Shown here: piece after piece, positions 63,747 to 64,000 of the stretch
Position numbering within the stretch: position 1 is the first letter of the stretch
How the letters are laid out: the number at the start of each line of letters is the position of its first letter
Assembly: GCF_030056575.1 (NCBI RefSeq)
Contig: NZ_JASHHX010000007.1
Coordinates: forward strand, 1-64,000
Length of the DNA stretch: 64,000 bases
Origin: Rhodoblastus sp. 17X3
GTDB lineage: Bacteria > Pseudomonadota > Alphaproteobacteria > Rhizobiales > Beijerinckiaceae
Direction of reading: 5' to 3'
The notes under the pieces: model-generated
Told to the model about the DNA's origin: nothing
Seen by the model: the letters and a program-made list of their open reading frames with translations, nothing else
The model's database searches: none
Translations under genes and position numbers: made by a program

Positions 63747-64000
63747 TCAGATCTCGACGCCGTTTTCGCGCGCGAAGCCTTCCGCCAGGGCCACATATTG
63801 GCGCATCGCCTCGTCCTTCGCCACGCCTTGGTTCTTGGACCAGGCGTCATATTTGAACTTGCCGACAAGATCGAACACGCCCGGCTTTTCGCCATGGGCG
63901 TCGCCGTCCCGCGCCTGTCGGAAAAGGCCGTAAAGCCTGAGCTTCAATTCATTCGACGGCTGCGCCTGCCCCTCGGGCGGCAGCGCCTTGATCCTGGCGA
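63747..64000 (-). CDS. Acyl-CoA-binding protein (3' part; 5' end outside the window)
   Basis: C-terminal 83 residues of a small acyl-CoA-binding protein, a cytosolic carrier of long-chain acyl-CoA. The segment IKALPPEGQAQPSNELKLRL, then YGLFRQARDGDAHGEKPGVF and FDLVGKFKYDAWSKNQGVA contains the signature residues of ACBP (LK-YGLFKQAT-GD and KYDAW, with Tyr/Lys for the CoA). The fold is four helices of ~85-90 residues, so only a few residues are missing at the start. Confidence 0.9.
   Translation of the reverse strand, partial: ARIKALPPEGQAQPSNELKLRLYGLFRQARDGDAHGEKPGVFDLVGKFKYDAWSKNQGVAKDEAMRQYVALAEGFARENGVEI

Overview
The window is GC-rich chromosomal DNA of an alphaproteobacterium. Gene content and order (purM-purN beside a CDP-alcohol transferase / PerM-like / HdaA / ppk / ppx cluster, an AapJQM-type amino-acid transporter, an NDUFS4-type complex I protein, gatC-gatA-gatB, and ruvX near pyrC-plsY-dprA) point to Hyphomicrobiales (Rhizobiales). 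A Beijerinckiaceae/Methylocystaceae-like relative is my guess only. No rRNA and no CRISPR array are visible.

Layout. 1-1770: the 5' part of a secreted Ig-like repeat protein, a 0.9 kb gap and tRNA-Ser(UGA). 1924-24692: a housekeeping block with rimO, a quinone oxidoreductase, aspS, rnd, a coupled transporter-ppx-ppk1 run, hdaA with a PerM-like protein and a phospholipid synthase, purMN, a GST, an RlpA-like protein, ndk, aqpZ, an amino-acid ABC transporter that lacks its ATPase gene, metC and a PAP2 phosphatase. 24831-27733: two tandem paralogues of a glycine/asparagine-rich beta-helix / RTX-like protein with nearly identical C-termini.

28328-32092: a remnant of an integrated element. It lies between a 51-bp fragment of tRNA-Arg and the intact tRNA-Arg(UCU) gene, and holds gene fragments, a duplicated terminator-bearing repeat, a lipoprotein, a DUF6065-like protein, a His-rich secreted protein and two small conserved proteins. 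32137-37466: an NDUFS4-family protein, tRNA-Pro, a DUF192 protein, a double cold-shock protein, a helix-hairpin-helix membrane protein, an OmpA/BON protein and tRNA-Ser(GCU).

37453-44709: a 7.26-kb integrative element in tRNA-Ser(GCU), bounded by 19-bp direct repeats. A leftward chain of overlapping genes runs from a tyrosine integrase through an AlpA-like excisionase and a DUF3987 primase/helicase-like protein to unknown proteins. A lipoprotein and an orphan Flp pilin sit at the tRNA end. Inner repeats next to both ends look like integrase arm sites.

44751-64000: more housekeeping: a histone H1-like Lys/Ala-rich protein, gatC-gatA-chorismate mutase-gatB (working with aspS from the left half in tRNA-dependent Asn/Gln formation), ruvX, a frameshifted dprA, plsY, a dihydroorotase-like protein without its HxH metal site, hydrolases, a thioredoxin-like protein, a Coq6/UbiH-like monooxygenase, xthA, an Hsp20, an IscU-like scaffold and the 3' part of an acyl-CoA-binding protein gene. 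The points most worth a second look are the two tRNA-targeted elements, the tandem beta-helix paralogues and the broken dprA.
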